Below, piece by piece: positions 1-8,158 of a stretch of DNA of 34,604 nt. Each line of letters begins with the position of its first letter. The stretch's first letter is position 1. The translations under genes were made by a program, and so were the position numbers. The notes beneath the pieces were generated by a model that saw only the letters and a list, made by a program, of their open reading frames with translations, did not search any database and was not told the DNA's origin. This stretch comes from Spirochaetales bacterium (GTDB lineage Bacteria; Spirochaetota; Spirochaetia; DSM-27196; SLST01), in contig JAHOYX010000040.1 in NCBI GenBank assembly GCA_019038705.1, forward strand, positions 1 through 34,604, written 5' to 3'.

Positions 1-328
1 GAATACGAGCAAAAAACCCCTCGCTCCTTCCCCGGCGCCGGTCTGAGACAAATGCTGATATCGGCGTGGTGGAGTTTGGGCCCACCGTATGCTCTTCACC
101 GTCTATCGTGATATATGCCCAACTCTCGTAGTCGGTCCTCACAACCGAGGTCTCGTAGACGGCCTCCGGGACGACCACTTCCACAAAATCACCAACGCCG
201 AAAGCGTCAATCTCGACAAACTCGAATATCTTCCCGATGGAGCCGATCGGCGTCTGGGCTACCGCGGCGGAGGAGATGACAACCAGAATACCAGCGAGGA
301 CGATGGCGCAAAATATTGGACGTCGCAT
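1..328 (-). CDS. Secreted hypothetical protein, truncated by the window start (not in ORF track)
   Basis: Reverse-strand ATG at 328 opens an uninterrupted frame to base 1: MRRPIFCAIVLAGILVVISSAAVAQTPIGSIGKIFEFVEIDAFGVGDFVEVVVPEAVYETSVV...; clear N-terminal signal peptide. Confidence 0.7.
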   Translation of the reverse strand, partial: MRRPIFCAIVLAGILVVISSAAVAQTPIGSIGKIFEFVEIDAFGVGDFVEVVVPEAVYETSVVRTDYESWAYITIDGEEHTVGPNSTTPISAFVSDRRRGRSEGFFARI

Positions 329-402
329 ATTACTATCGTAGCGCACTCCCGATGCAAATGAAAGGCGTCAACGCCGGGGAGGCAGCCGGTGGAAACTGCG
401 GG

Positions 403-1419
403 CTACGGGTATGTCTTCCTGAAACCGGCCACCCGTGCCGAAACATCCAGCGTGAGATCGTCCCGATCGCCCCGGCGGAGATGGTGGTACGCCAACCCTG
501 CCACCATCGCACCGTTGTCCGTGCACAGCTCAAGGCTCGGATAGACCGCGTCCAGTTCCGGATGTTCAGCCAGAGATCGCCGCAGGTAGCTGTTTGCGGC
601 AACGCCGCCACCGGCAACAACCCGGCGAAGGCCGGAGTCTTCAGCCGCCCGGTAGAGCCGCTTCAGCAGGAGCTCCACGGCTGCCTTCTGGAAGCTCGCC
701 GCTATGTTCGCGTTGTTCTTTTCGAACTCCCGGTTCCAGAACTGGTCCAGCTGGTTGACTACCGCCGTCTTCAGCCCGGAATACGATACATCGTACCGAT
801 GATCACCCTTGTGGAGACTAGGGTCCGGGAAGTTGAATGCACGCGAGTCTCCCTCCGACGCGAGACGGTCGATTGCCACGCCGCCGGGATACCCAAGATT
901 GAGGTGCTTTGCGACCTTGTCAAATGCCTCACCACACGCATCGTCAATCGTCGTTCCCATGACCTGCATGGTAAACGGATCCGAGACCCGCGCGATGATC
1001 GTATGCCCGCCGGAGACAAGGAGGCCGAGGAACGGGTACTCCACCTCCTGCTCAAGCTGGGGCGCGTACAAGTGGGCAAGAACGTGGTCAACCCCAATGA
1101 GGGGAATTCCCAGTCCAAACGCCAGCCCCTTTGCGAAGGAGAGTCCGACGACGAGTGATCCGGAGAGACCCGGTCGGGTCGTAACGGCAATCCCATCAAG
1201 CTCGGAGGCGGCCACCCCCGCCTCCTGCAGTGCCCGCGTGTAGACCCCTGAGATCCATTCGGTGTGAGTCCGGCTGGCAATCTCCGGAACCACGCCGCCG
1301 TATGGCCCGTGCTGATCAATCTGAGTCGCAATGATTTGCCCGAGGATACGGGCGCCATCTTCAACCACCGCAACCGAGCACTCGTCACACGACGTTTCAA
1401 CCCCGAGAACCCGCATCAC
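403..1419 (-). CDS. tsaD: tRNA N6-adenosine threonylcarbamoyltransferase TsaD
   Basis: MRVLGVETSCDECSVAVVEDG N-terminus, HVLAH metal motif, VSGGHT, VAGGGVAANSYLR; typical length (338 aa). Confidence 0.95.
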   Translation of the reverse strand: MMRVLGVETSCDECSVAVVEDGARILGQIIATQIDQHGPYGGVVPEIASRTHTEWISGVYTRALQEAGVAASELDGIAVTTRPGLSGSLVVGLSFAKGLAFGLGIPLIGVDHVLAHLYAPQLEQEVEYPFLGLLVSGGHTIIARVSDPFTMQVMGTTIDDACGEAFDKVAKHLNLGYPGGVAIDRLASEGDSRAFNFPDPSLHKGDHRYDVSYSGLKTAVVNQLDQFWNREFEKNNANIAASFQKAAVELLLKRLYRAAEDSGLRRVVAGGGVAANSYLRRSLAEHPELDAVYPSLELCTDNGAMVAGLAYHHLRRGDRDDLTLDVSARVAGFRKTYP

Positions 1420-2510
1420 TCCTCCCCATCCGGAACTTCCGCGACTTCCGGCACCTCGGCCAGCTCAGACACCAATCCGAACCGATACCCGTGCTCGGTC
1501 AGGACCGGATAGATCTCATTCAGTATCGTGGCAAGTTCGGGGACAGTGGCGTGGCCGATCATTACAACCTGGTCTTGCGTGTGGGCGAGTTCCAGCGCGC
1601 CGCGGATCGCAGCGAGGATTGCATCCCGGGATCGTTCATTGTCCAGGAAAATGTGGCGCTCGGCAAAGGGGGTGCGCAGATAGCCGGCGACCGGCCTGGC
1701 TACAGTATCCACCGTGGTTCTGCTGTCTATGAAGAAGAGCTCCCGGCGCTGCAGATCAGCGAGGACAATCTCCATAATCCGTTGATCTGACGTAGCCCTC
1801 GAACCCATGTGATTGTTGACTCCAATCGCACCCGGCACCGAACCCAGATTCTCGCCGATCACCCGGAGAATGTCCCGATCGCTCATCCCCACCGTGACGG
1901 CGCCGGGACCTGGATTCGCGCCGCCCACGGCCTCCATCGGAAGGTGAAGCATGATCTCCTTCCCTGCCGCCGCGGTCAGGGCCGCCGCCTCAACCGAATA
2001 CGGTAGCTGAGGAAGCACTGCAACTGCCAGGGGCCCGGGAAACTCCAGGAACGCCGGAAACGGCTCAAGATTGTTGCCGGCGTCGTCTAGGATGAGGTAG
2101 AGCGTCCCCGGGGCCTCCCCGTACACATCCGGATCGGGCAACCACCAAAATTCGCGATCGCTCTCTGCCGCGGTCGCTGCCGGGGTCGCAGGCGCCTCCC
2201 CGACAGGATACCGTTCGGTCACCGTCTCCGGCGGACCATCCTCAGGAATCGACGGGGCCTCATCTTCCGATTCCGGTTCTGCCTCCTCCGCACGGCGCTG
2301 GACCATCTCGTCTCCCACGGAGCGAGACGGCTGATCGTCAGCCTCACCCGGCGGCGTGTCGGGGAGCAGGGCCACGATGACACCAAGCAGCCCGGCGATC
2401 ACAATGAGGAGGAGATAGAGTATCAGACGATCGCGCCCGCGCTTGCGTGTTGTCCGCGAGCGGTTTGATGATCCCTTACCGTGTGCCACTGTACCCCACG
2501 GTAGTATCAT
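1416..2510 (-). CDS. Divergent polysaccharide deacetylase family protein with N-terminal TM segment
   Basis: LYLILDDAGNNLEPFPAFLEFPGPLAVAVLPQLPYS...EIMLHLPMEAVGG...GVNNHMGSRATSD...FFIDSRTT; N-terminal basic + TM helix; overlaps tsaD start by 4 nt. Confidence 0.8.
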   Translation of the reverse strand: MILPWGTVAHGKGSSNRSRTTRKRGRDRLILYLLLIVIAGLLGVIVALLPDTPPGEADDQPSRSVGDEMVQRRAEEAEPESEDEAPSIPEDGPPETVTERYPVGEAPATPAATAAESDREFWWLPDPDVYGEAPGTLYLILDDAGNNLEPFPAFLEFPGPLAVAVLPQLPYSVEAAALTAAAGKEIMLHLPMEAVGGANPGPGAVTVGMSDRDILRVIGENLGSVPGAIGVNNHMGSRATSDQRIMEIVLADLQRRELFFIDSRTTVDTVARPVAGYLRTPFAERHIFLDNERSRDAILAAIRGALELAHTQDQVVMIGHATVPELATILNEIYPVLTEHGYRFGLVSELAEVPEVAEVPDGEE

Positions 2511-2559
2511 CGATCATGTGAGGTCAACGGTTTAGCAGGTTCAGAAATATTGGGAATTC

Positions 2560-3405
2560 CTACTCGTACACAAACTCTTCAATCTCGCTCGCGTGCTGGC
2601 GAAGCTTCCTGATTGCGCGCATCTCAATCTGCCGGACCGTCTCGGGGCTGATGCCCATCTCATCGCTGATACGCTTGAGCGTGTACTTCTTGCCGCCGTG
2701 GAACGCAAATCGATAGAGCAGGATCTTCTTCTCCTTCTCCCGCAGGCGTTCGAGGAACTTCAGGGTTTCGTCCCGCATCACCTGCTGCATGATCTCGCTG
2801 TCCGGAGAATAGCTATAATCCTCGAACACATCATGGAGCGTCCCTGATTCAGAGTTGATGTCACTATCCAGAGACACGGGTCCATGAGAAATATTCAGTA
2901 TTTCCACGACTTCTGCCGAGCCCATCCCGACTTCCACTGCAACCTCTTCCACCGACGGCCGGCGGGAGAGAGTCTGACTCAGGACATTGAACGCCCGCTG
3001 GATCTTCCGCAGCGCATCTTCCTTTCGGTGCGGGAGTCTGATGGAACGCCGCTTGTTGCTCAGGGCGCGGGTGATCGACTGTTTGATCCACCATGATGCA
3101 TAGGTGGAGAACCGGACTTGTTTGCGATGATCGTACTTGCTCGCCGCCTTCAGCAGGCCGAGATTTCCCTCCTGGATCAGGTCCAGGAGGCCGACATCCT
3201 TTGAGACATAGGCCTTGGCAATCTTCACTACCAGCCTGAGATTTGCCTCTACCAGACGGCGCCGCGCTTCTTCATCGCCTTCTTCAATGCTGCGTGACAG
3301 CTCCAGTTCTTCTTCAAACGTGAGCAACGGTGTCTTGCGAATCTGGTTGAAGTACGCTTTCAGCGCGTCGTCATCACGAACGCTTGCAGCCTTCTTCTTA
3401 GACAT
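2560..3405 (-). CDS. rpoS: RpoS-like group 2 sigma-70 family sigma factor
   Basis: Region 2 (LVEANLRLVVKIAKAYV..GLLDLIQEGNLGLLKAASKYD...FSTYASWWIKQSITRAL) and region 4 (YTLKRISDEMGISPETVRQIEMRAIRKLR); adjacent to flagellar rod genes as in Borrelia. The rpoS name is by analogy. Confidence 0.85.
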   Translation of the reverse strand: MSKKKAASVRDDDALKAYFNQIRKTPLLTFEEELELSRSIEEGDEEARRRLVEANLRLVVKIAKAYVSKDVGLLDLIQEGNLGLLKAASKYDHRKQVRFSTYASWWIKQSITRALSNKRRSIRLPHRKEDALRKIQRAFNVLSQTLSRRPSVEEVAVEVGMGSAEVVEILNISHGPVSLDSDINSESGTLHDVFEDYSYSPDSEIMQQVMRDETLKFLERLREKEKKILLYRFAFHGGKKYTLKRISDEMGISPETVRQIEMRAIRKLRQHASEIEEFVYE

Positions 3406-3427
3406 CTACGTCTCCTGCCTCTTCATC

Positions 3428-3445
3428 TGCAAGAGTCGTGCCAAA
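3428..3445 (-). promoter_or_regulatory. Sigma-54 (RpoN) -24/-12 promoter for the rpoS-like gene
   Basis: Minus-strand TTTGGCACGACTCTTGCA: matches YTGGCACG-N4-TTGCW with exact GG-N10-GC spacing; predicted start ~3417, then AGGAG SD and ATG at 3405. Confidence 0.8.
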
Positions 3446-3622
3446 CTCGGCATGCGAAGGCCAAGGTCGCAAGTCACTGTCGAATAAGAATTTAGAAAGG
3501 CAGCACCGTACGATCGAGAAAAATCGATCCCGCCTGTATGATATGTTGCACACCCTCTGCTGATTGCAGTGCACAAATTCGTACACCAGTGCCCGGCGCC
3601 AGCCTCAGAGGCTTCGCGTTCC

Positions 3623-3925
3623 TCAGAGAGCGTTTTCGTACTGCCTGTAAATGATGTCGGCGACACCCAGACTCCCTGTCTTGGCCATCATTCGCGCATA
3701 CTCTTCGAAGAGCATGTCCTGGAAGATGTCCTGCGCCATGCCGCCGTAGAACAGGTCGTCGTCAGGACTGAGTGTAGCACGCATTGAGTCCAGCATCTGT
3801 TTTGCGAAGAGCGATTCAAACTCGGTAGCGACTGCCTTCAACTGGGCCTGAGGATCGTCTTTGGGCAACGAAGCCTGCAATTGTGCTGCGCTGTACTGTG
3901 CCATGTTGGCGGCCAGAATGTCCAT
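3623..3925 (-). CDS. flgJ: Rod-binding protein (FlgJ N-terminal domain only, no muramidase domain)
   Basis: 100 aa; LKAVATEFESLFAKQMLDSMRATLSPDDDLFYGGMAQDIFQDMLFEEYARMMAKTGSLGVADIIYRQ; downstream of flgG. Confidence 0.8.
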   Translation of the reverse strand: MDILAANMAQYSAAQLQASLPKDDPQAQLKAVATEFESLFAKQMLDSMRATLSPDDDLFYGGMAQDIFQDMLFEEYARMMAKTGSLGVADIIYRQYENAL

Positions 3926-3942
3926 GCTCTCTCCTATCAGGA

Positions 3943-4737
3943 CTACCGCTTCAGATTGTTGGCGATACCAAGCATCGCGTCACTGGTCTGGATCGCTTTT
4001 GAGTTCATCTCGTACGCCCGCTGCGCGACAATCATGTTCACCATTTCCTGGACAACCTGAACGTTGGACATCTCCAGGAACTTGTGGAGCGTCCGGCCCA
4101 TGCCGTCAAAACCCGGCATCCCGGCAATCGCGTCCCCGGATGCGCTGCTCACCTTGTAGAGGTTGTCACCAACCGCCTGAAGCCCGGCCGGGTTCACGAA
4201 TCGGTAGAGTTCCATCTGACCCACATCAATCGGTTCCTGCAGCCCGGCGATCTTCACCGTGATCCGGCCGTCCTGGGAAATGGTCAGCGTGTCGCGCTCG
4301 AATCCCTCGGGCAGCACAACCTCCGGAAGCAGCCGATATCCATTGCTGTTCACCAGCTGGCCATTTGCATCGATCTTGAACGAACCATCACGGGTGTACG
4401 CAAAGGTGCCGTCGTAGAGCAGTGTCCGGAAGAACCCCTCCCCTTCAATGGCAATGTCGCCGATGTTCTCGGTGTTCTGCAGCGAACCCTGAGTGAAGAT
4501 CTTCTGGGTTGCCGCAACCCGGACGCCGTGGCCCACCTGAACCCCGACCGGAACCAGCGTTTCCTCGGTCGCGGGGGTGCCTGCCATCCGGACCGTCTGG
4601 TACAGGAGATCCTCAAAGTCCGGACGGTTCTGCTTGAAACCGGTGGTGTTCACGTTGGACAGGTTGTTCGCAATCGTATCGATATTGAACTGCTGACCAA
4701 TCATGCCGGACGCCGCGGTCCACAATGATCTCATCAT
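3943..4737 (-). CDS. flgG: Flagellar basal-body rod protein FlgG
   Basis: MRSLWTAASGMIGQQFNIDTIANNLSNVNTTGFKQNRPDFEDLLYQ ... LEMSNVQVVQEMVNMIVAQRAYEMNSKAIQTSDAML. Confidence 0.95.
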   Translation of the reverse strand: MMRSLWTAASGMIGQQFNIDTIANNLSNVNTTGFKQNRPDFEDLLYQTVRMAGTPATEETLVPVGVQVGHGVRVAATQKIFTQGSLQNTENIGDIAIEGEGFFRTLLYDGTFAYTRDGSFKIDANGQLVNSNGYRLLPEVVLPEGFERDTLTISQDGRITVKIAGLQEPIDVGQMELYRFVNPAGLQAVGDNLYKVSSASGDAIAGMPGFDGMGRTLHKFLEMSNVQVVQEMVNMIVAQRAYEMNSKAIQTSDAMLGIANNLKR

Positions 4738-4771
4738 GTTGATGTCCTCATCAGATTATCCCTCTACCTGC

Positions 4772-5635
4772 CTACCGCAGTCTCATTGCTTCGTTGATCA
4801 GTCGACTTGTTGCCTGATCCTGTGCCTGAATGACTTTCTGGTTCGCCTCGTAGGCGCGGTTCACCTCGATCATCTGGACCATCTCGGTCACCGGATTCAC
4901 GTTGCTCCCCTCCAGAAACCCCTGACGGACCTTCGGTCGGCCCGCCGTCACGATTGCCGCCTCACCCGACTCCTCGGTTGTGCGCCAGAAGCTGTCGCCC
5001 TGCTTCTGCAGGTAGCGTGGTTGACGAACCTGGACAATCTGGAGCCGGTCCACTTCCACGGTATTCAGCCACTCGTTTTCCCGCATGGAAACCAGTCGCC
5101 GCGGATCATCGGCAAAGTCGGTGTTTTCATAGATGACGCCGTCTTCATTCACCACGAAGTTATTCAACTTGAGCTGGATTGGACCGTTCTCACCAAGCAC
5201 CGGATATCCCTGCTTGGTAACGAGCATTCCTTCAGAACCGATCAGGAAGCTGCCGTTGCGCGTGTACCGCTCACCGTAAGGCGTCTGCACGACGAAGAAT
5301 CCATCACCGTCCAGTGCCAGGTCAAAGCTGTTCTCAGTCTGCCTGAGCCCGCCCTGGGTGAATGCCGTGAAAACCTCATTGGTCTCAACCCCGGTACCTA
5401 TGCTGCCGACAACCGCGGCGGAGTCAAAGGACCCCACCACCGGGTGACGGTACGGAAACTGGGTGACTCCATCATCGCTCATGCGACGGAGGAGCAATTC
5501 AGGGAACGCCTTCTGGATGGCGGTATCCCGCTTGTATCCCGTCGTATCGACGTTTGCAAGATTGTTGGATATGGCGTCCAGGCGGTTCTGCTGAACCACC
5601 ATGCCGGCCGCACCAGTGTAAATGCCTCGAAGCAC
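4772..5635 (-). CDS. flgF: Flagellar hook-basal body protein FlgF/FlhO type
   Basis: GTG start: MLRGIYTGAAGMVVQQNRLDAISNNLANVDTTGYKRD...LEGSNVNPVTEMVQMIEVNRAYEANQKVIQAQD; preceded by GGAGG SD. Confidence 0.85.
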   Translation of the reverse strand: MLRGIYTGAAGMVVQQNRLDAISNNLANVDTTGYKRDTAIQKAFPELLLRRMSDDGVTQFPYRHPVVGSFDSAAVVGSIGTGVETNEVFTAFTQGGLRQTENSFDLALDGDGFFVVQTPYGERYTRNGSFLIGSEGMLVTKQGYPVLGENGPIQLKLNNFVVNEDGVIYENTDFADDPRRLVSMRENEWLNTVEVDRLQIVQVRQPRYLQKQGDSFWRTTEESGEAAIVTAGRPKVRQGFLEGSNVNPVTEMVQMIEVNRAYEANQKVIQAQDQATSRLINEAMRLR

Positions 5636-5655
5636 AGCTTCCTCCGTTGTTTCAA

Positions 5656-5683
5656 GTATCGGTGCGGAGTGCGTGATGGTTTA
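5656..5683 (-). promoter_or_regulatory. Candidate sigma-28 (FliA) promoter for flgF-flgG-flgJ operon
   Basis: Minus strand TAAA-N16-ACCGATAC (consensus TAAA-N15/16-GCCGATAA), about 14 nt from predicted start to GTG with intervening GGAGG. Confidence 0.5.
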
Positions 5684-5722
5684 TGGGAAGGTTCGAGGGG
5701 GTTTGCCGGGGTTTCGGTAGAA

Positions 5723-5794
5723 AGCCAAGAGTCGGATTTGAACCGACGACCTGCTCATTACGAGTGAGCTGCTCTGCCCCTGAGCTACCTTGGC
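5723..5794 (-). tRNA. tRNA-Thr (anticodon CGT)
   Basis: Minus-strand GCCAAGG TAGCTCAGGGGCAGAGCA GCTCACTCGTAATGAGC AGGTC GTCGGTTCAAATCCGAC TCTTGGC; 7-bp acceptor stem, GGTTCAAAT T-loop, anticodon loop CTCGTAA. Confidence 0.93.
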
Positions 5795-5842
5795 GCATCC
5801 GGCCGCGAAACGGCAAAATACCGCCCCAGACCGTGGTGACGA

Positions 5843-5871
5843 AATATAGCTGATACCGCTGCGAATGTTAA
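5843..5871 (-). promoter_or_regulatory. Sigma-70 promoter for tRNA-Thr
   Basis: Minus strand TTAACA-N17-TATATT, 5/6 match at both hexamers, upstream of the tRNA 5' end. Confidence 0.65.
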
Positions 5872-5936
5872 GAGGAGCGGCGCGGCGTCACAGGGCGGGC
5901 GCACATTGGCGAGATGGGCGTGCGCCCTGCGGGATG

Positions 5937-6416
5937 TCACTCCCCGTCCGCGGGTCGCCCGGCCGATTCCACCGAGTACGGCAGGAAATCGACAAATGCC
6001 GCGACACCTGCGGGGATGGACAGGGCCAGGTACAAGCCGCCCCGTGCCCGAAGATCGGCTTCCGGACCAAACGCCCCGGCGAAATAGGCAATCCCGACGC
6101 CAAGCAGACCGGTGGCAATCGCGCTGTCAATCCCGAAGTTCGCCCAGCGGGTGATGCGGGTGAGTTCCGGGCGCTCGGTTGCCTCAGCTATCAGCATCAA
6201 TACATTTGGCACGGTCTGGAGCATCACACTCCCACCGACAACGGCAAGTTCAAAAGGGGTGTCGGTTCCCTGGATGAGCAGGAAAGCGAGCGGAAGGAAT
6301 GACTCGGCGGCGGATACGGTGCGTTGAACCCGCTCCGATGCAATCGCGGGGTAAATTACGAACACAAGTAGTGTGAGAAACAGAAGGGTCTTGCGAGGGG
6401 CCGTGCGCCTCATCAT
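5937..6416 (-). CDS. Hypothetical membrane protein (signal peptide plus hydrophobic segments)
   Basis: 159 aa, hydrophobic stretches; overlaps the start of the upstream cNMP-binding regulator frame by 4 nt (6413-6416). Confidence 0.6.
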   Translation of the reverse strand: MMRRTAPRKTLLFLTLLVFVIYPAIASERVQRTVSAAESFLPLAFLLIQGTDTPFELAVVGGSVMLQTVPNVLMLIAEATERPELTRITRWANFGIDSAIATGLLGVGIAYFAGAFGPEADLRARGGLYLALSIPAGVAAFVDFLPYSVESAGRPADGE

Positions 6417-7054
6417 CGACTCTTGCGACGACTGCTCACGAATCGAATAAACTCGTTGATGTTCTTCAGGACGATTCTATCCTTCATCACCTCGAGTCTG
6501 CGCTGGCTTACAAAGTGGTTCAGCACATTGCGGGTATCTTCGGGTGAAAGCCCTGCCCAGTGGGCAACGTCCTCAGCCGTTGTTCGAAACACCCGCTCGT
6601 CGGTCTCATCCTGCGGCTCCGGCTGTCCCTCGTTCAGCATCAGGAACACATCAGCGACCCGCGCCTGAACGTCGTCCAGCGTGAGTACCATGAATCGCCG
6701 TCGCTGGTCATAGATCCGCTTGGTGAACAGTTTGAGGAGCTTCAGCGCAATCGCGGGGTTGCCGCGCATGAGGATCTCGAAGTTCGCACGATTGAACTCG
6801 AGGCATTTGACCGCGTCAACTGTTATCGCGGTGGCGGATCGAGGGGCCTCTTCCAGAATTGCCATCTCGCCAAAAATCTCACCCGGTTGAAGGACATCGA
6901 TTGTCTTCTCGATATCGCCCAGGATCTTGCTGATCTGAACACGTCCCTGTTGGATGAGATAGAAGGCGTCCCCTGGCTCATACTCGCAGAAAATGATCTC
7001 ATCGGGCTGATAACTGACCGCAAAGCGCTCAAAGGCCTGCAGATTCATCTCCAC
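6413..7054 (-). CDS. Crp/Fnr-type cyclic-nucleotide-binding regulator with C-terminal winged-helix-like region
   Basis: YEPGDAFYLIQQGRVQISK...LQPGEIFGEMAILEEAPRSATAI (cNMP-binding fold), C-terminal TAEDVAHWAGLSPEDTRNVLNHFVSQRRLEVMKDRIVL (HTH-like). Confidence 0.85.
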   Translation of the reverse strand: MEMNLQAFERFAVSYQPDEIIFCEYEPGDAFYLIQQGRVQISKILGDIEKTIDVLQPGEIFGEMAILEEAPRSATAITVDAVKCLEFNRANFEILMRGNPAIALKLLKLFTKRIYDQRRRFMVLTLDDVQARVADVFLMLNEGQPEPQDETDERVFRTTAEDVAHWAGLSPEDTRNVLNHFVSQRRLEVMKDRIVLKNINEFIRFVSSRRKSR

Positions 7055-7056
7055 GA

Positions 7057-8058
7057 TTACCCCTCCAACGCCTTGATGGCCCTGCGGACCTTCCGTAGCA
7101 GCGCCTCTCCGGCTCCGGACATGCTCACAATCTTGTTGTAGAAGCCGCCGGCCCGAGCAGTATCACCCTTCTCCTGGTACGACTGCCCGACATAGTACAG
7201 GGCGTCCGGAAGCTCGGGAATCTTTGGATACCGCTGGATGAGTCCCGTAAAGTGCTTGATGCACGCATCGAACTGTTTGAGGCTATAGTAGCATCTGCCG
7301 ATTTCAAAGAGGCTCTTGATGCGGTACTCCTCATCCGTTCCGTTCTCCGCTATCATTTTGAAGGTCTTCAGTGCATCAGTGTACTTCTGCTGACTGAAGA
7401 CGCTGACTGCCGCGTAGAACTCCTTGGCCGAATCCGAGAGCTGCCGGCCTCTGTCCGGCTTGTCAATCTCCTCAGCTGTCGAGCCGACGCCCGAAATGTT
7501 CGGTCCCTTCCCTGCCCCGTACTCCTGCGCAAACTGTTCAGCTTTCTGGGCAAACTCGCTGGCCTTGGCATTCATTCGGCCTGAGGGATAGTAGGTCAGA
7601 TAGCGCCGAAACGCGTACAGGGCCTGCTCGTAGCGCTTCTTGCTCAGGTAGTACTGACCGCTGTTGAACAGGCCGGTCTCAGGATCCACCTGCTTGTCCT
7701 GGGCGAGCAGACCGCTGACTTTGACATGCATTCTACGCAGCTGGGTGCTGAACACCTTGAGCATTTTCATGATGATTCGGGTGTTCTGACTCGCCAAGGC
7801 CTCGAACTCGGGCACGGTGAACAAAATGACGGCGGAGTCCGACAAGACAACGGCATTCTCTTCACGAGGGTACTTGCCGAGGGCACTTTTGACCCCGAAG
7901 AACTCCCCGGTCTGGATGTAGTCGTGAATCTCCTGCCCTGTCTCAATGTCCGTGGAGTTCAGGCTGATCCGTCCGGACTTGAGAATGTAGATCTTGTCAC
8001 TCACGTCGCCACTGAAGTAAATGACAGAGTTAGCCTTGAAACTCATGGGACGGGGCAC
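7057..8058 (-). CDS. cNMP-binding domain fused to TPR-like repeats
   Basis: FKANSVIYFSGDVSDKIYILKSGRISL...GEFFGVKSALGKYPREENAVVLSD; C-terminus with repeated TPR-like segments (EIGRCYYSLKQFDACIKHFTGLIQRYPK, ALYYVGQSYQEKGDTARAGGFYNKI). GTG start with GGAG upstream. Confidence 0.8.
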   Translation of the reverse strand: MPRPMSFKANSVIYFSGDVSDKIYILKSGRISLNSTDIETGQEIHDYIQTGEFFGVKSALGKYPREENAVVLSDSAVILFTVPEFEALASQNTRIIMKMLKVFSTQLRRMHVKVSGLLAQDKQVDPETGLFNSGQYYLSKKRYEQALYAFRRYLTYYPSGRMNAKASEFAQKAEQFAQEYGAGKGPNISGVGSTAEEIDKPDRGRQLSDSAKEFYAAVSVFSQQKYTDALKTFKMIAENGTDEEYRIKSLFEIGRCYYSLKQFDACIKHFTGLIQRYPKIPELPDALYYVGQSYQEKGDTARAGGFYNKIVSMSGAGEALLRKVRRAIKALEG

Positions 8059-8088
8059 TGCGGTTTCTCCTGGCTAGAACTGTAAACA

Positions 8089-8108
8089 CTTGAATGCTGA
8101 AATTCAAG
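8089..8108. promoter_or_regulatory. Perfect inverted repeat CTTGAAT-N6-ATTCAAG in the divergent intergenic region
   Basis: 7-bp half sites read directly between divergent genes starting at 8058 (-) and 8159 (+). Confidence 0.4.
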
Positions 8109-8158
8109 AAGCTTTTGCTGCGAGTCAGAGGCGCCAAACATCACTATACTGGAGACAC

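Noticed and set aside
316-1158. Long + strand ORF (280 aa) opposite tsaD, and similar long antisense ORFs (4703-5767, 27376-28281, 28455-29438, 31339-32331)
   Set aside because: Each lies antisense to a clearly recognisable conserved gene and shows no recognisable motif; shadow ORFs are expected in GC-rich DNA.
3512-3529. GATCGA-GAAAAA-TCGATC hairpin as a terminator between flgJ and rpoS
   Set aside because: Six-bp stem, weak, and no T-tract following on the minus strand; at most a minor structure.
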